From: UBA3941 sp002385665
GTDB lineage: Bacteria; Bacillota; Clostridia; Caldicoprobacterales; UBA3941
DNA length: 64,000 nt
Reading direction: 5' to 3'
Assembly: GCA_050949255.1 (NCBI GenBank)
Contig: JBMNFJ010000016.1
Span: 682,001 to 746,000 of the forward strand
Within the stretch, counting starts at the first letter, position 1. The number at the start of each line of letters is the position of its first letter. The notes beneath the pieces are model-generated. The model did no database searches and was not told where the DNA came from. It saw only the letters and a list, made by a program, of their open reading frames with translations. A program made the position numbers and the translations under genes. Below, piece after piece: positions 7,685-17,101 of the stretch.

Positions 7685-10318
7685 ATGTCACATAAGTACG
7701 TATACCTTTTTAGTGAAGGCGATGCCACCATGAGAAACCTTTTGGGTGGCAAGGGTGCAAACTTAGCGGAAATGACAAATCTAGGCTTGCCTGTACCCCA
7801 GGGATTTACTGTTACCACTGAGGCATGCACGAAATATTACGAAGATGGTCGGGTTATCGCACAGGAAATTGTGGACCAAATTCATAATGCCATGTCTGAA
7901 CTGGAAAAGATAGTAGGTAAAAAATTTGGTGATGTTGATAATCCCTTTCTCGTTTCGGTAAGATCGGGCGCAAGAGCTTCAATGCCCGGTATGATGGATA
8001 CAGTCTTGAATCTGGGATTAAACGATGACACTGTAGAAGGATTAGCAAAACTGACGGAAAATGAAAGATTTGCATATGACAGCTACCGGAGATTCATTCA
8101 GATGTTCTCAGACGTTGTGATGGAGATCGATAAATCCCATTTCGATGAAATTATGGACAAGGTTAAGGAAGAGAACGGAATAACCGAAGATTCCGAACTA
8201 ACCGCTGAAAACTTTAAGGAAATTGTAAAGGGATTCAAGGAACTTTACAGGTCCATTAAGGGTGAAGATTTTCCCCAGGACCCCAAAAACCAATTATTGG
8301 CAGCAGTGGAAGCAGTGTTCCGTTCTTGGGATAATCCCAGGGCTATAGTTTATAGAAGGATGAACGATATACCCAGTGATTGGGGTACCGCCGTTAACGT
8401 TCAGGCTATGGTGTTTGGGAATATGGGTGAGGATAGCGGCACCGGTGTAGCCTTCACCAGAAACCCAGCAACAGGAGAGAATAAACTTTATGGTGAATAC
8501 TTAATAAATGCTCAAGGGGAAGATGTTGTTGCCGGTATTAGAACCCCTGAACCCATAGATAAGTTAAAAGAGGTAATGCCTGAAATCTACCATGAGTTCG
8601 CTCAAATTGCCGAAAAGTTGGAAAAACACTACAAGGATATGCAGGATATGGAATTTACCATTGAGAAGGGTAAACTATATATGCTGCAGACCAGAAGTGG
8701 CAAAAGGACCGCAGCCGCTGCTTTGAAAGTAGCTGTAGACCTGGTAGAAGAAGGACTTATAACCAAGCAGGAAGCCTTGTTGCTGGTTGATCCAAGACAA
8801 TTAGATACCCTCTTACATCCGACCTTCGAGCCTAATGCGCTGAAGGCAGCCACTCCAATAGCTAAGGGTCTCCCTGCTTCACCGGGCGCAGCGACTGGTC
8901 ATATATACTTCACCGCTGAAGCTGCGGCAGAAGCAGCTAAGGCTGGCCAAAAGGTTATTTTGGTACGCCAGGAGACTTCCCCTGAGGATATTGAAGGTAT
9001 GTATGCCGCCGAAGGTATACTAACTTCCCGTGGTGGAATGACATCTCATGCCGCTGTTGTTGCCAGAGGTATTGGGACATGCTGTGTAGCAGGATGTGCT
9101 GATGCCCTGATTAGTGAATCCGCTAAGAATATGATAATAGGTGGAAAAACCTATAACGAGGGTGATTTTATCTCCTTAGACGGGTCTACAGGAAACATAT
9201 ATGGTGGGGAATTACCAACTGAGGAACCTACTCTTACCGGCGATTTTGCTACATTGATGGAATGGGCTGACGAGTATAGACGGTTAGCTATTCGAACAAA
9301 TGCTGATACCCCAAGGGACGCTCAGCAGGCGCTGGATTTTGGGGCGGAAGGTATTGGACTATGCCGCACAGAGCATATGTTCTTTGAGGAGGATAGGATC
9401 CCTGCCATCCGTGAGATGATTGTGGCCAGAAGCGAAGATGAGAGAAGGAAAGCCCTTGCTAAACTCCTGCCCCTGCAGAAGTCCGATTTTAAGGCGATAT
9501 ATGAAGTTATGGGCGACAGAGCTGTTACTATACGTCTCTTAGACCCACCTCTTCACGAGTTCTTACCCCATACCGATTCGGATATTAGGGCGTTGGCTAC
9601 AGATATGGGCTTAACCTTTGAGGAACTCAAGTCTACCGTAGATGGGCTTCAGGAAATGAACCCCATGCTGGGGCATCGCGGCCTCCGTCTGGCAATAACC
9701 TATCCAGAAATCGCTGAGATGCAGACCAGGGCTATTATGGAAGCTGCCGTTGAAGTAAGACAGGAAAAAGGATTCAATATACTTCCGGAAATAATGATTC
9801 CATTGGTAGGCGAGGTCAAAGAATTAAAATTCGTTAAGGACGTAGTGGTAAAGACTGCCGAAGCCGTACTGGAGGAAAAGGGTGTAAAAATTGATTATGA
9901 AGTGGGCACCATGATTGAAGTACCCAGAGCTGCCCTATTGGCTGACGAGATAGCCAAGGAAGCAGAGTTCTTCTCCTTTGGTACCAATGACTTAACCCAG
10001 ATGACCTTCGGGTTTTCCAGGGATGATGCATCCAAGTTCCTGGATGATTATTACGAGAAGCAGATCTTTGACAGTGATCCTTTCGCCCGTGTAGACCAAA
10101 AGGGAGTAGGTAAACTTATGAGGATGGCAGTTGATCTTGGTAAATCCACTCGACCCGATATCAAGCTTGGAATTTGTGGTGAACACGGTGGTGACCCAAG
10201 TTCAATCGAATTCTGTCATAGTATAGGTCTTGACTATGTATCCTGCTCACCTTATCGTGTACCCATTGCACGTTTGGCAGCAGCTCAAGCCCAAATAAAA
10301 GATGATTTAGGAAAATAA
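7685..10318 (+). CDS. ppdK: Pyruvate, phosphate dikinase
   Basis: This 877-residue enzyme interconverts pyruvate, ATP and phosphate with PEP, AMP and pyrophosphate. In anaerobic Clostridia it often works in the glycolytic direction or replaces pyruvate kinase. The N-terminal ATP-grasp domain (KGANLAEM, SVRSGARASMPGMMDT), the swivelling phosphohistidine domain (GGMTSHAAVVARG, catalytic His near 455) and the PEP-binding barrel (GTNDLTQMTFG near 765, ICGEHGGDP near 828) are all present. AAGGAGG precedes the ATG at 7685. It has its own promoter and a strong terminator, so it is probably monocistronic. Confidence 0.98.
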   Translation: MSHKYVYLFSEGDATMRNLLGGKGANLAEMTNLGLPVPQGFTVTTEACTKYYEDGRVIAQEIVDQIHNAMSELEKIVGKKFGDVDNPFLVSVRSGARASMPGMMDTVLNLGLNDDTVEGLAKLTENERFAYDSYRRFIQMFSDVVMEIDKSHFDEIMDKVKEENGITEDSELTAENFKEIVKGFKELYRSIKGEDFPQDPKNQLLAAVEAVFRSWDNPRAIVYRRMNDIPSDWGTAVNVQAMVFGNMGEDSGTGVAFTRNPATGENKLYGEYLINAQGEDVVAGIRTPEPIDKLKEVMPEIYHEFAQIAEKLEKHYKDMQDMEFTIEKGKLYMLQTRSGKRTAAAALKVAVDLVEEGLITKQEALLLVDPRQLDTLLHPTFEPNALKAATPIAKGLPASPGAATGHIYFTAEAAAEAAKAGQKVILVRQETSPEDIEGMYAAEGILTSRGGMTSHAAVVARGIGTCCVAGCADALISESAKNMIIGGKTYNEGDFISLDGSTGNIYGGELPTEEPTLTGDFATLMEWADEYRRLAIRTNADTPRDAQQALDFGAEGIGLCRTEHMFFEEDRIPAIREMIVARSEDERRKALAKLLPLQKSDFKAIYEVMGDRAVTIRLLDPPLHEFLPHTDSDIRALATDMGLTFEELKSTVDGLQEMNPMLGHRGLRLAITYPEIAEMQTRAIMEAAVEVRQEKGFNILPEIMIPLVGEVKELKFVKDVVVKTAEAVLEEKGVKIDYEVGTMIEVPRAALLADEIAKEAEFFSFGTNDLTQMTFGFSRDDASKFLDDYYEKQIFDSDPFARVDQKGVGKLMRMAVDLGKSTRPDIKLGICGEHGGDPSSIEFCHSIGLDYVSCSPYRVPIARLAAAQAQIKDDLGK

Positions 10319-10329
10319 ATAATCTAAAT

Positions 10330-10370
10330 AATAAACCCTGTGATCTTTTGGTTACAGGGTTTATTATTTG
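10330..10370. terminator. Convergent (bidirectional) terminator after ppdK
   Basis: A 12-bp perfect stem (AATAAACCCTGT at 10330-10341 with ACAGGGTTTATT at 10354-10365) is followed by a T-rich tail on the + strand and by an AT-rich stretch on the - strand. It sits between convergent ppdK and the YkvI-like gene and can serve both. Confidence 0.85.
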
Positions 10371-10407
10371 TCATAACTGTTGAATGCTAACAGTCCAATC
10401 TAACAGC

Positions 10408-11427
10408 TTATAAAACCGCCAATATTACGATTAAAATGGAAAATCCAATTAATCCAAATATGGGGTAGATCAAGCTTATAAGTTTAGAGAATCCCAACTT
10501 GGCAAGGGGAATGGAGGCTATACAAAAGATTGCAGCTATGGACACCTTATGACGGCTGTTAGAAAATCTACTCACAAAACTGGTACCGTTAGCTATAGCT
10601 GTCGTAAATATTGCAATCCATAGGATGACGGCATAGAGTTTTCTGTAATTGCTGCCTATATAATTGGAGATTTTCAGCATTGGTATATCCATTGTAGCAA
10701 CTTCAGGGTAATATAATAGAATAACCGATAATATCGATAAACTCAGGATATACAATATAAAACCACCAATTACACCTCCAAGTATGACAGTCTTCTTATT
10801 GCCAATTAAAGGTAGCAGTGATGAAAAGACAGTAATTATGATTAAGGAATTAGAGCCTACATACAAAAGTGAGGAGGTAAAAAAATTTCCTTTATGGGTC
10901 AAACTAATTCCTACATCATAATCATGAAAATTAAACCCCACGCTTATGATTAGGTAAATAGACGTAAATAAAATACCCAAGATTAGTAATGGAACTAATA
11001 TGGAGTTAATAAAAGAAAAACCCTTGAGATTGAACAGGAAAACCACAAATGATAAAGCTACCATTGTAATTATTCCCAAATCAAAGGGCATTTTCAATTC
11101 CTCTTTAAATATAGCCCCACTTCCGGACACCATTACGCTAAAACCAGTATATAGTGAGATTGCTATAATGACATCTAAAGCTGCACCAAATGCCCCACCA
11201 AATACTCTCCCAACCAGATCATTATATCCTTTTATCCTATATTTATATATTTTGAGAAGGAACAGCCCACCTAGGAGGGAGAATAGAAACCCCGATATTG
11301 TTATCCCAATAATTCCTTTCAAACCATATACACCAAAAAATTCGATTATTTCCCTCCCTGAGGCAAAGCCTGCTCCTATTACAGTACCCACATATATAAA
11401 AGAGATTTTCATCCAGTTTTTGTCCAT
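10408..11427 (-). CDS. YkvI-like integral membrane transporter
   Basis: The roughly 339-residue product has about ten transmembrane helices. It begins with a signature seen in the YkvI/COG3949 family (YVGTVIGAGFASGREIIEFF, residues about 11-30), distantly related to amino-acid/sodium symporters of the APC/LeuT type. Substrate is unknown. The longest frame opens at 11484, but the ATG at 11427 has a GGAGG on the minus strand 7 bases upstream and puts the first membrane helix at the usual distance. It is divergent in direction from its neighbours and shares its strand with the VanW-like gene upstream. Confidence 0.85.
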   Translation of the reverse strand: MDKNWMKISFIYVGTVIGAGFASGREIIEFFGVYGLKGIIGITISGFLFSLLGGLFLLKIYKYRIKGYNDLVGRVFGGAFGAALDVIIAISLYTGFSVMVSGSGAIFKEELKMPFDLGIITMVALSFVVFLFNLKGFSFINSILVPLLILGILFTSIYLIISVGFNFHDYDVGISLTHKGNFFTSSLLYVGSNSLIIITVFSSLLPLIGNKKTVILGGVIGGFILYILSLSILSVILLYYPEVATMDIPMLKISNYIGSNYRKLYAVILWIAIFTTAIANGTSFVSRFSNSRHKVSIAAIFCIASIPLAKLGFSKLISLIYPIFGLIGFSILIVILAVL

Positions 11428-11535
11428 CAAGTATCCTCCCATACACCAAAATTTTAGTGGGGAGGTTTGTCTTCTGACCTTCACCCCCCAAAAACCCTCG
11501 ATAGAATGTAAAGACCATCCATAGGGCTAGTAGGG

Positions 11536-12411
11536 CTATTTGTTTGTTTCTATAATATAGGGCATAGGCCAATACCGGCTGTTCCCCATTTTTTTGGATG
11601 ATATATTACCATCATGATCCGTTATTATGATCCATGACTCCACTAGTGCACCATCCATCCCTTCAACAAGGACTCGTTCCTCTCCTTTCGGTAAACCCGG
11701 GTTTATTTTGTAGACCTTAGAAGGCTTAAGTCTATCTAATATTTTATGTTCCCATTCCACTTTTGGGGGTTTTTCCTGTCCGTACAGCGCTAAGTAAATT
11801 CTATTTCCTTTACCCTCGGCCCAGATTAGTATTGGAAACTCAGTGTTGTTTTTGAATTTAAGGTCCTTGTATCCATATGCAACCGTTGCATCTTGGCCGT
11901 AGGGGACATAGGGTACGGGCATGAAATGATTATACCTTTCTACTATCTCTAAATTGCTGGATACAGCAGCATTGTATAATGTTGATGCTATCTTACATAC
12001 GCCTCCCCCAATAGTGATTACTATCTCAGAACCCGCAAATGATTCTCCGGGCTTGTAGCCTTTTTGTTCGTCATATGGTCCTATTGCTTTGTTTTGAGAG
12101 AATATTTCGTTTGGCTGGATTACGATTCCCGCAATGGATTTTGCAGCTAAATGAACATTAAACTCTTCATTTGGTGTAGGATTATCAAAAACAGTACAAA
12201 AGGCTGACATCAAAACATGGGCTTTGGCATCCTCCTGAGCCTTTAAGAACCTTTCATCTTCTGCCCAGGGTAAATTGCTAACTGGGCCAGAGCTATCAGG
12301 TATATCAAAATTTATACTATTACTTACTTCCATATCCTTTGGTAGCAGAACTATATGTAGTGCTAAGGAAAGGGTTATCAATGCCATGCTAACGTATAAT
12401 CTTTTCTTCAT
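11536..12411 (-). CDS. VanW-like extracytoplasmic protein
   Basis: An N-terminal signal/anchor helix (about residues 4-22) is followed by a VanW domain with the diagnostic VITIGGGVCKIASTLYNAA stretch and the YVPYGQDATVAYGYKDLKFKN region. VanW family proteins accompany some vancomycin-resistance clusters but are widespread in Clostridia without that role, and their biochemical activity is unknown. A minus-strand GGGGGA just upstream favours the ATG at 12411 over the TTG at 12423. It precedes the YkvI-like gene on the same strand (109 bp apart) and could be co-transcribed with it. Confidence 0.85.
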   Translation of the reverse strand: MKKRLYVSMALITLSLALHIVLLPKDMEVSNSINFDIPDSSGPVSNLPWAEDERFLKAQEDAKAHVLMSAFCTVFDNPTPNEEFNVHLAAKSIAGIVIQPNEIFSQNKAIGPYDEQKGYKPGESFAGSEIVITIGGGVCKIASTLYNAAVSSNLEIVERYNHFMPVPYVPYGQDATVAYGYKDLKFKNNTEFPILIWAEGKGNRIYLALYGQEKPPKVEWEHKILDRLKPSKVYKINPGLPKGEERVLVEGMDGALVESWIIITDHDGNISSKKMGNSRYWPMPYIIETNK

Positions 12412-12509
12412 ACTATCCCCCAATATCTTGACTTTATGGCTGTTAACCTATATTTATTACGGATAAATATAAATAATGCATTTGTTAATCGGGATTGTAT
12501 ATATAACAT

Positions 12510-12539
12510 TTGACAACATATGGGAAAATAATATATTAT
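12510..12539 (+). promoter_or_regulatory. Sigma-A promoter of the ABC-2 exporter operon
   Basis: TTGACA at 12510-12515 is followed after 18 bp by TATTAT at 12534-12539, a near-consensus promoter reading into the ABC operon. It would give an untranslated leader of about 160 nt. Confidence 0.6.
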
Positions 12540-12706
12540 GAGATGGTGAAATAAGGGATTTAGTTTTTCTGCCAAGTTTTAGAGTCAAAAAAAAATGAGT
12601 CAGTTCAGGTTTCAAGCCTTGAATCACGGGAATACACAAACTAATTGGAAAATGTATATTCTGATACTCCCGAAAAACTTATCGCTAGCGGGGGAGGGTA
12701 TTATAC

Positions 12707-13681
12707 TTGATAAAAGTTAAAAACATCAGTAAGTCCTTTCGTGTATCGGTTCGTCAGGCCGGATTTGGGAGGGCTGTAAAGGCATTATTTTCTCGCGAAT
12801 ATAGTATCGTACATGCCTTGGACAATATTAGCTTTGAGATAAAACAAGGTGAGATGGTCGGCTACATTGGGCCAAACGGTGCAGGGAAGAGTACAACCAT
12901 CAAGATAATGTGCGGTATTCTAAGACCTGATTCCGGTGAATGCGTTATTAATGGCCGTATACCATGGAAAGATCGTAAAAACCATGCCAGAGAAATTGGG
13001 GTTGTTTTTGGGCAGCGTAGCCAACTATGGTGGGATGTCCCTGTAATCGACAGTTTTGAGCTTATAAGGGATATTTATAGGGTAGATATGAAAAAATACC
13101 GGAAAAACCTTGATGCCCTTGTAGAACAACTTGACATTGGTGAGATCATAAAAACACCTGCCCGCAGCTTGAGTTTAGGACAGAGAATGCGTTGTGAGAT
13201 AGCGGCTTCGCTACTCCATAGTCCTGATATACTGTTTTTGGATGAGCCAACCATTGGTTTGGATGCTGTCTCAAAGATAGCTGTTCGACAGTTTATTAGA
13301 AAGCTAAATTCTGAAAAAAAGACAACTGTGATACTCACCACCCATGACATGCAGGATATAGAAGCATTAACGGAGAGAATTATCCTTATAGGCAGGGGTA
13401 AAATTTTACTGGATAGCGATTTACAGGGGCTTAAGGAAAGAATATCGACTCTTAAAACCCTAACGGTCGATTATACAGGCCTTGCTCCCTCAATAAAATC
13501 CGGATGGACGGTCATAAATCACAGGGAGGGGCATATTACTATTCAATTTGATTCCCAGAAGGAATCCGTATCTGAGGTGATAGCACAAGTAACGAAGAAT
13601 ACAGCAGTACGCGATATATCCGTCAATGGAATAAGCGCCGAAGAGATGGTCGCGGGACTTTACACGGAGTATAGGATATGA
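12707..13681 (+). CDS. ABC-2 type exporter ATP-binding protein
   Basis: This 324-residue ATPase has Walker A GPNGAGKST, the ABC signature LSLGQRMRCEIA, Walker B ILFLDEPTIGLD and the H-loop TTHDM in normal order. It resembles the COG4586 group of ATPases that pair with two ABC-2 permeases (COG4587/COG3694 types), which are encoded immediately downstream here. A C-terminal extension of about 90 residues follows the nucleotide-binding domain. TTG 12707 is supported by GGGGAGGG at 12691-12698. Substrate is unknown. The stop codon overlaps the next gene by 4 bp. Confidence 0.9.
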   Translation: MIKVKNISKSFRVSVRQAGFGRAVKALFSREYSIVHALDNISFEIKQGEMVGYIGPNGAGKSTTIKIMCGILRPDSGECVINGRIPWKDRKNHAREIGVVFGQRSQLWWDVPVIDSFELIRDIYRVDMKKYRKNLDALVEQLDIGEIIKTPARSLSLGQRMRCEIAASLLHSPDILFLDEPTIGLDAVSKIAVRQFIRKLNSEKKTTVILTTHDMQDIEALTERIILIGRGKILLDSDLQGLKERISTLKTLTVDYTGLAPSIKSGWTVINHREGHITIQFDSQKESVSEVIAQVTKNTAVRDISVNGISAEEMVAGLYTEYRI

Positions 13682-14481
13682 CTACATATTTCTCGCTTTT
13701 AAAAATGCGATTTTTAAATAGTTTACAGTACAGGGCTGCAGCGCTTGCAGGTATAGCCACCCAATTCGGATTTGGGTTTATGTTTATTTCACAATACTTG
13801 GCATTTTATAGGGTAAATCCCCTGGCTTTTCCAATGGGAATAGATCAGGTTGTATCATACATATGGGTTCAGCAGGCATTTTTGACATTGTATATGACAT
13901 GGTTCTTTGAAGGGGATATTTTCTCGGCTATTGTAAGTGGACAGGTTGCCTATGACCTGGCAAGACCTATGGACCTTTATGGGAAATGGTTTTGCCAATG
14001 TGTAGCCACCAGGCTGGCTAGGGCAATTTTGAGGTGTTTCCCTGTTCTAATCCTTGGACTGTTGCTGCCAAAGCCCTATGCCTTAACACTGCCTTCGGAT
14101 GGATTACAGTTTTTATTGTTTGTTATATCTTCCATACTGACCCTGGGTGTAGTAGTTGCTTTTAGTATGTTCATATATATCTCCACATTCTATACACTGT
14201 CACCTACGGGGGTACGAATTATCAGCTCTGTATTTGCCGATTTTATGGCAGGTTCAATAGTACCTTTGCCGTTTTTCCCGGACGGATTCAGGCAGATTGC
14301 AGAGCTACTGCCCTTTGCGGCCATGCAGAATATGCCGCTACGCATCTATAGCGGCAATATTTCAGGAATGGAAGCGCTATATGGGATAGGATTTCAATTA
14401 ATATGGCTTGTAATATTGGTTACTGGCGGAAAACTATGGATGAAAAAGGCATTAAAGAGGGTAGTGGTTCAGGGAGGTTAA
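13678..14481 (+). CDS. ABC-2 type permease, subunit 1
   Basis: The 267-residue product has about six membrane helices and an N-terminal MTTYFSLLKMRFLNSLQYRAAALAG segment typical of COG4587-type permeases. Translation is coupled to the ATPase by an ATGA overlap at 13678. A second, unlike permease follows after 1 bp, so the exporter is probably a heterodimeric channel with a homodimeric ATPase. No substrate can be inferred. Confidence 0.85.
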   Translation: MTTYFSLLKMRFLNSLQYRAAALAGIATQFGFGFMFISQYLAFYRVNPLAFPMGIDQVVSYIWVQQAFLTLYMTWFFEGDIFSAIVSGQVAYDLARPMDLYGKWFCQCVATRLARAILRCFPVLILGLLLPKPYALTLPSDGLQFLLFVISSILTLGVVVAFSMFIYISTFYTLSPTGVRIISSVFADFMAGSIVPLPFFPDGFRQIAELLPFAAMQNMPLRIYSGNISGMEALYGIGFQLIWLVILVTGGKLWMKKALKRVVVQGG

Positions 14482-14482
14482 A

Positions 14483-15259
14483 ATGAGGCTGTATATAAAA
14501 TATATTTCCATACACTTAAAGAGCCAAATGCAATATAAGGCATCATTTTTTCTAATGATTGTCGGACAGTTACTTCTATCCTTCACTGTCCTTTTAGGCC
14601 TGTATTTTATGATGGATAGGTTTAAAACCGTTGGGGGTTTTACTCTGGAACAGGTACTTCTATGCTTTGCGGTTGTACTTATGGCTTTTTCCCTAGCTGA
14701 ATGCTTCGCAAGAGGCTTTGATTTATTTCCCGAGATGATATCAAACGGTGAATTTGATAGGGTGCTGGTCAGGCCCCGGGGTATCATATTTCAGGTATTG
14801 GCGACAAAGGTTGAATTTTCGCGGTTGGGGAGACTTATACAAGCTGCTATCGTTTTTACTTATGCAATACCTGCCAGCGGGGTAATTTGGACCTGGGACA
14901 AGATATTGACGCTGGTGCTTATGGTTGTATGCGGAGCTTTGATATTCTTTGGTTTATTCCTCATCTATGCGTGCTTTACTTTTTTTACAATTGAGGGTTT
15001 GGAATTTATGAATGTGTTGACCGATGGAGGGCGAGAATTTGGCACATATCCATACTCTATATATGGTGATGGTATCTTGAAATTTCTTACCTATGTTATT
15101 CCTTTGGCATTATTTCAGTATTATCCCTTATTGTATCTGCTTGACAAAAAGAAGGACATTCTTCATATGTTAACACCATTACTTGGGCTATTGTTTCTCA
15201 TTCCATGCTACTTGTTCTTTCTGCTTGGATTGAGCCGGTATAAGTCTACCGGATCATAG
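14483..15259 (+). CDS. ABC-2 type permease, subunit 2
   Basis: The 258-residue product has about six membrane helices and contains SNGEFDRVLVRPRG, a segment characteristic of the COG3694 permease group. GGGAGG directly precedes the ATG at 14483. It completes the three-gene exporter (ATPase, permease, permease) and ends before a 527-bp non-coding stretch. Confidence 0.85.
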   Translation: MRLYIKYISIHLKSQMQYKASFFLMIVGQLLLSFTVLLGLYFMMDRFKTVGGFTLEQVLLCFAVVLMAFSLAECFARGFDLFPEMISNGEFDRVLVRPRGIIFQVLATKVEFSRLGRLIQAAIVFTYAIPASGVIWTWDKILTLVLMVVCGALIFFGLFLIYACFTFFTIEGLEFMNVLTDGGREFGTYPYSIYGDGILKFLTYVIPLALFQYYPLLYLLDKKKDILHMLTPLLGLLFLIPCYLFFLLGLSRYKSTGS

Positions 15260-15786
15260 GTGGAGGTAGGGGTTGAGAATTTTGGCATGTCATGAGTATA
15301 TGATTTACTTTTTCGCAATAAAAATGAGTTTTTAATAGGAAATCACCCAGATTTTTTTAATATAATTAATATACCAAATCACATAATTCAAATTTTAGCG
15401 CAATATAGGAAAATATGGGCTTACAAATACTCCCATAAGTTATATAATTGTGTTAACGTCGAAGCTCACGAAGGACAGGCTCTGTCCGCGATTATCTGTA
15501 GGTGCTGTTAAGCCATCCGGAAGCAACTTTCGTTCAAACTCCACAAAGGGCACATTTACCGTTAGTTACATGAGTGGGTATTGGAGCGATTCTGCCACTG
15601 CTTATTACCCTTAATACTTAAAACATATTAACCTGGGCCCTAAGGGCGTTTTAAAAAAAACACAGTACTTAAGAATGAACCGTAACGCATCTATACATTC
15701 AAGCTTTCGCAAACTGGTTGAACAATTGCATTTTTGATAATCCAATATAAATTTCACTGGCTTCGACCTTTTTTTGGAGATGCCAT
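15260..15786. other. Non-coding region with possible gene remnant
   Basis: No intact gene is visible in these 527 bases. Around 15482-15617 one frame gives a secreted-protein-like C-terminus ending GTFTVSYMSGYWSDSATAYY before a stop, with no start or ribosome site in frame, so it may be a decayed gene. A short GC stem (GCCC/GGGC at 15637-15647) before GTTTTAA could be a weak terminator. A TTG at 15273 behind a strong GGTGGAGG site opens only a 20-codon frame. Confidence 0.35.
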
Positions 15787-17097
15787 ATGAAAAGATATTA
15801 TATAATCTCTTTCATTATCGTCATAACCTTTTTCCTGTCTTCCTGCGCAGGTCATACATCCCGCATTCAATATGAAGATAAATATATTCCTGACCAGGAT
15901 TCCCAACAATATAGTTTTGACTTTGGTGCCAGTGGGGGAATTGCTGAAACCCAAGAAGGATACTATTTTTTGAGCGGTCCGGGTAACCGTTTTCTGTACT
16001 TTTATGATAAAAAGAATAATACATCGGTACAAGTATGCGCTAAGCCAAACTGTTTGCATGACAATGAACCGGACAGCATGAAGATCGCGAGCTGTAATGC
16101 CTTTTTAGGTGTTTCAGTCTCAAATCTGATCTATTATAACAAATCACTATACTATATAACAGAAGATACTGGACCTGATGAGATGTCATATGAACTATGG
16201 CGCATGTCCCTTCAGGGAACAGAAAAACGCAGAATTCACGAGTTCAAAGAGATCCCCCTCGAGTTGAGGATTCACCGTGGATATGTCTACTATTTGACCA
16301 ATGATGGCGGAACAATACCAGGCAAGGAGGATACAACGAAATCAAAATATACATTATCAAGGTTTTCCTTAGAAAAATCAGGGGATGAGGTAGAGGTTAT
16401 CCATGAGGGGGAAGGTATCTACGGAAAGACTGCGGGATTACTTTGTTATGGGAACAATGTCTTTTACTCTGTTTTCAATTATCTGGATGCAACCTTGCAA
16501 TCATTCACGGAAAACTCATATAGGTATGATATCGTAGATGAAAAAGAGCAGGTGATCATCGAAGAAGAGGGTTCAGGGGCATGGACGATATTTGATGGCA
16601 AGTTGGTCTATACGAAAAATACAGGCATTTTTGCCTGCAACTTCGATGGCAGCGACATTCATAAGGTGGCAGATGAGTATGGACAATTATCCTCAAATGA
16701 CGACTATCTGTTCATCGATAATTGGTGGGATCTAGATGTATTGGATGGTATAAAAGACCGAACAGTTACCGTACTGGATAAATCATATAAGGTCGTCAAG
16801 ACCATATCGCTGAAGGGAGTAAGGCCCCAGGCCTATGGATGCTCAAACGAATACTATTTTGTTCAGGATGTAGGAGAACCATCCGCCATAATAGGCAAGA
16901 TGCAGGGTAAAGTGTATGAGATATCAGCAACCATTCATGAACTGCCAAAACTTCAAAAGCTATATCGTATAAGAAACCTCGTTAAATATGGTGATACGAT
17001 TGTTGCTCAGATTGTCACGGATGTCCCTCCTAGAGGTAATGTGCGTGAAATACATCCAAGCTTGGAAGATGCCTACCTATATTTTTCTGGGGAGTAG
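15787..17097 (+). CDS. Lipoprotein, predicted beta-propeller-like, next to ABC-2 permease
   Basis: A type II signal peptide with the lipobox LSSC (Cys20) indicates an outer-leaflet lipoprotein. The 436-residue body is rich in beta-strand repeats such as YYNKSLYYITED and HRGYVYYLTNDGG that suggest a propeller fold. A cysteine cluster VCAKPNC...SCNAFLG near residues 76-103 resembles a motif shared by Clostridia lipoproteins encoded beside ABC-2 permeases. TTTGGAG precedes the ATG. Function is unknown. The next gene is the frameshifted permease, 4 bp downstream. Confidence 0.75.
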   Translation: MKRYYIISFIIVITFFLSSCAGHTSRIQYEDKYIPDQDSQQYSFDFGASGGIAETQEGYYFLSGPGNRFLYFYDKKNNTSVQVCAKPNCLHDNEPDSMKIASCNAFLGVSVSNLIYYNKSLYYITEDTGPDEMSYELWRMSLQGTEKRRIHEFKEIPLELRIHRGYVYYLTNDGGTIPGKEDTTKSKYTLSRFSLEKSGDEVEVIHEGEGIYGKTAGLLCYGNNVFYSVFNYLDATLQSFTENSYRYDIVDEKEQVIIEEEGSGAWTIFDGKLVYTKNTGIFACNFDGSDIHKVADEYGQLSSNDDYLFIDNWWDLDVLDGIKDRTVTVLDKSYKVVKTISLKGVRPQAYGCSNEYYFVQDVGEPSAIIGKMQGKVYEISATIHELPKLQKLYRIRNLVKYGDTIVAQIVTDVPPRGNVREIHPSLEDAYLYFSGE

Positions 17098-17101
17098 AAT
17101 T

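Noticed and set aside
11000..11524. Plus-strand frame of 174 codons opposite the YkvI-like gene
   Set aside because: Antisense shadow of a well-supported membrane protein gene; no ribosome site.
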